Positions 62,222 to 64,000 of a stretch of 64,000 bases of DNA are shown in pieces. The first letter of the stretch is position 1. Each line of letters opens with the position of its first letter. Source of the stretch: Archivesica marissinica. Taxonomy: Eukaryota > Mollusca > Bivalvia > Venerida > Vesicomyidae. The stretch spans positions 47,370,221-47,434,220 of the forward strand of contig CM026400.1 of the NCBI GenBank assembly GCA_014843695.1. Direction: 5' to 3'. The notes under the pieces were generated by a model. The model saw only the letters and a program-made list of their open reading frames with translations. It did no database searches and was not told the origin of the DNA. The translations under genes were made by a program, and so were the position numbers.

Positions 62222-62247
62222 GTGGGTATAACCTCCAACTCTGTACT

Positions 62248-62425
62248 GTGGAAGTCGTGATAGCGCAGTTGTAGTGCATTCGCTTCAGGTGCAAAAAGCC
62301 CGGAGTTCGAACCCCGCTTGTGCCGTTACGATTTAAATTCCACATTGCCTCTTCTCTCTCCCTCGTGGCGATAGATTCCATCAGGAATGAGGTCTCGAGA
62401 GTGATTAGTACAAGTTGTAAGAACT
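62248..62425 (+). mobile_element. SINE family B copy, intron 15
   Basis: A good head with box B GGAGTTCGAACCCC starting 27 bp after the exon 15 donor. Its tail runs straight into the 23-bp array. Confidence 0.78.
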
Positions 62426-62427
62426 TG

Positions 62428-64000
62428 TAAACTGCATCAAGGTCCTGATAAACTGCATCAAGGTCCTGATAAACTATACATCAAGGCCCTGATAAACTAT
62501 ACATCAAGGCCCTAATAAACTATGCATCAAGACCCTGATAAACTATACATCAAGGCCCTGATAAACTATACATCAAGACCCTGATAAACTATACATCACG
62601 GTCCTGATAAACTATACATCACGGTCCTGATAAACTATACATCAAGGCCCTGATAAACTAAGCATCAAGGCCCTGATAAACTATACACCAAGGCCCTAAT
62701 AAACTATACATCAAGGCCCTGATAAACTATACATCAAGGCCCTGATAAACTATACATCAAGGCCCTGATAAACTATACATCACGGTCCTGATAAACTATA
62801 CATCACGGTCCTGATAAACTATACATCAAGGCCCTGATAAACTATACATCACGGTCCTGATAAACTATACATCACGGTCCTGATAAACTACATCAAGGCC
62901 CTGATAAACTATACATCACGGTCCTGATAAACTATACATCACGGTCCTGATAAACTACATCAAGGCCCTGATAAACTATACATCAAGGCCCTGATAAACT
63001 ATACATAAAGGTCCTGATAAACTATACATCAAGGTCCTGATAAACTACATCAAGGTCCTGATAAACTATACATCAACGTCCTGATAAACTATACATCAAG
63101 GTCCTGATAAACTACATCAAGGTCCTGATAAACTATACATAAAGGTCCTGATAAACTATACATCAAGGTCCTGATAAACTATACATCAAGGTCCTGATAA
63201 ACTATGCATCAAGGCCCTAATAAACTATACATCAAGGCCCTGATAAACTATACATCAAGGCCCTGATAAACTATACATCAAGACCATGATAAACTATGCA
63301 TCAAGGCCCTGATAAACTATACATCAAGGCCCTAATAAACTATACATCAATGCCCTAATAAACTATGCATCAAGGCCCTGATAAACTATACATCAAGGCC
63401 CTGATAAACTATACATCAAGGCCCTGATAAACTATACATCAAGACCCTGATAGACTATACATCAAGGCCCTGATAAACTATACATCAAGGCCCTGATAAT
63501 CTATACATCAAGGCCCTGATAAACTATGCATCAAGGCCCTGATAAACTATACATCAAGGCCCTAATAAACTATACATCAAGGCCCTGATAAACTATACAT
63601 CAAGGTCCTGATAATATATACATCAATGCCCTGATAAACTATACATCAAGGTCCTGATAAACTATACATCAAGGCCCTGATAAACTATACACCAAGGTCC
63701 TGATAAACTATACATCAAGGCCCTGATAAACTATACATCAAGGTCCTGATAAACTATACATCAAGGTCCTGATAAACTATACATCAAGGCCCTAATAAAC
63801 TATATATCAAGGCCCTGATAAACTATACATCAAGGCCCTAATAAACTATACATCAAGGCCCTGATAAACTATACATCAAGGCCCTGATAAACTATACATC
63901 AAGGTCCTGATAAACTATACATCAAGGCCCTGATAAACTATACATCAAGGCCCTGATAAACTATACATCAATGTCCTGATAAACTATACATGAAGGTCCT
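62428..64000. repeat. Minisatellite, 23 bp (AAACTATACATCAAGGCCCT)
   Basis: About 68 units of AAACTATACATCAAGGYCCT plus GAT in intron 15, continuing off the right end. Shorter variants lack TATA (AAACTACATC). Confidence 0.94.

Overview
The window is animal nuclear DNA, most likely from a mollusc and possibly a bivalve. Evidence is long introns with GT-AG borders, several families of tRNA-derived SINEs, many short inverted-repeat elements, an APE-type LINE and very abundant minisatellites. The mollusc/bivalve placement is an inference from repeat style (for example the dispersed repeat ending in GGGCCATCATGGCCCTCTTG) and was not tested by any search. Nothing looks prokaryotic or like a CRISPR or operon system.

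One real protein-coding gene can be assembled. It is on the + strand, starts near 14,214 and runs off the right end. Fifteen exons join without a phase conflict to give 544 codons. The product has an N-terminal CBM20 starch-binding-like domain and a C-terminal glycerophosphodiester phosphodiesterase (GDPD) domain, the architecture of GPCPD1 (GDE5), a cytosolic glycerophosphocholine phosphodiesterase. The last part of the GDPD domain (about 120 residues by comparison with vertebrate GPCPD1) lies beyond 64,000.

Layout: 1-14,200 is intergenic or upstream sequence made of tandem arrays, SINEs, MITE-like elements and a broken hAT-type transposase-like gene (10.0-10.95 kb, minus strand). 14.2-28.2 kb holds exons 1-7. 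Intron 7 (28.2-37.7 kb) carries a 36-bp array and a 4.4-kb satellite with two monomer lengths. Exons 8 and 9 flank a 54-bp CCAAT-palindrome array. Intron 9 holds a decayed 5.4-kb LINE (minus strand) inserted inside a SINE, with a MITE inserted in its endonuclease region. Exons 10-12 lie among minisatellites at 46.7-50.8 kb. Intron 12 (7.5 kb) holds a broken PHD-finger fragment and a 3.5-kb array of 59-bp units. Exons 13-15 end the coding part, and a 23-bp array fills 62.4-64.0 kb. By my boundaries tandem arrays total about 24 kb, more than a third of the window.

The most unusual observation is that several minisatellites are tandem copies of the host gene's own exon-intron junctions. Exons 5, 13 and 14 have their 3' ends plus donor site amplified into the following intron. 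Exon 11 has its acceptor and 5' end amplified into the preceding intron. Many copies keep GT or AG signals, giving rows of decoy splice sites. Two arrays contain acceptor-miniexon-donor units whose miniexons (27 and 36 nt) would keep the reading frame.
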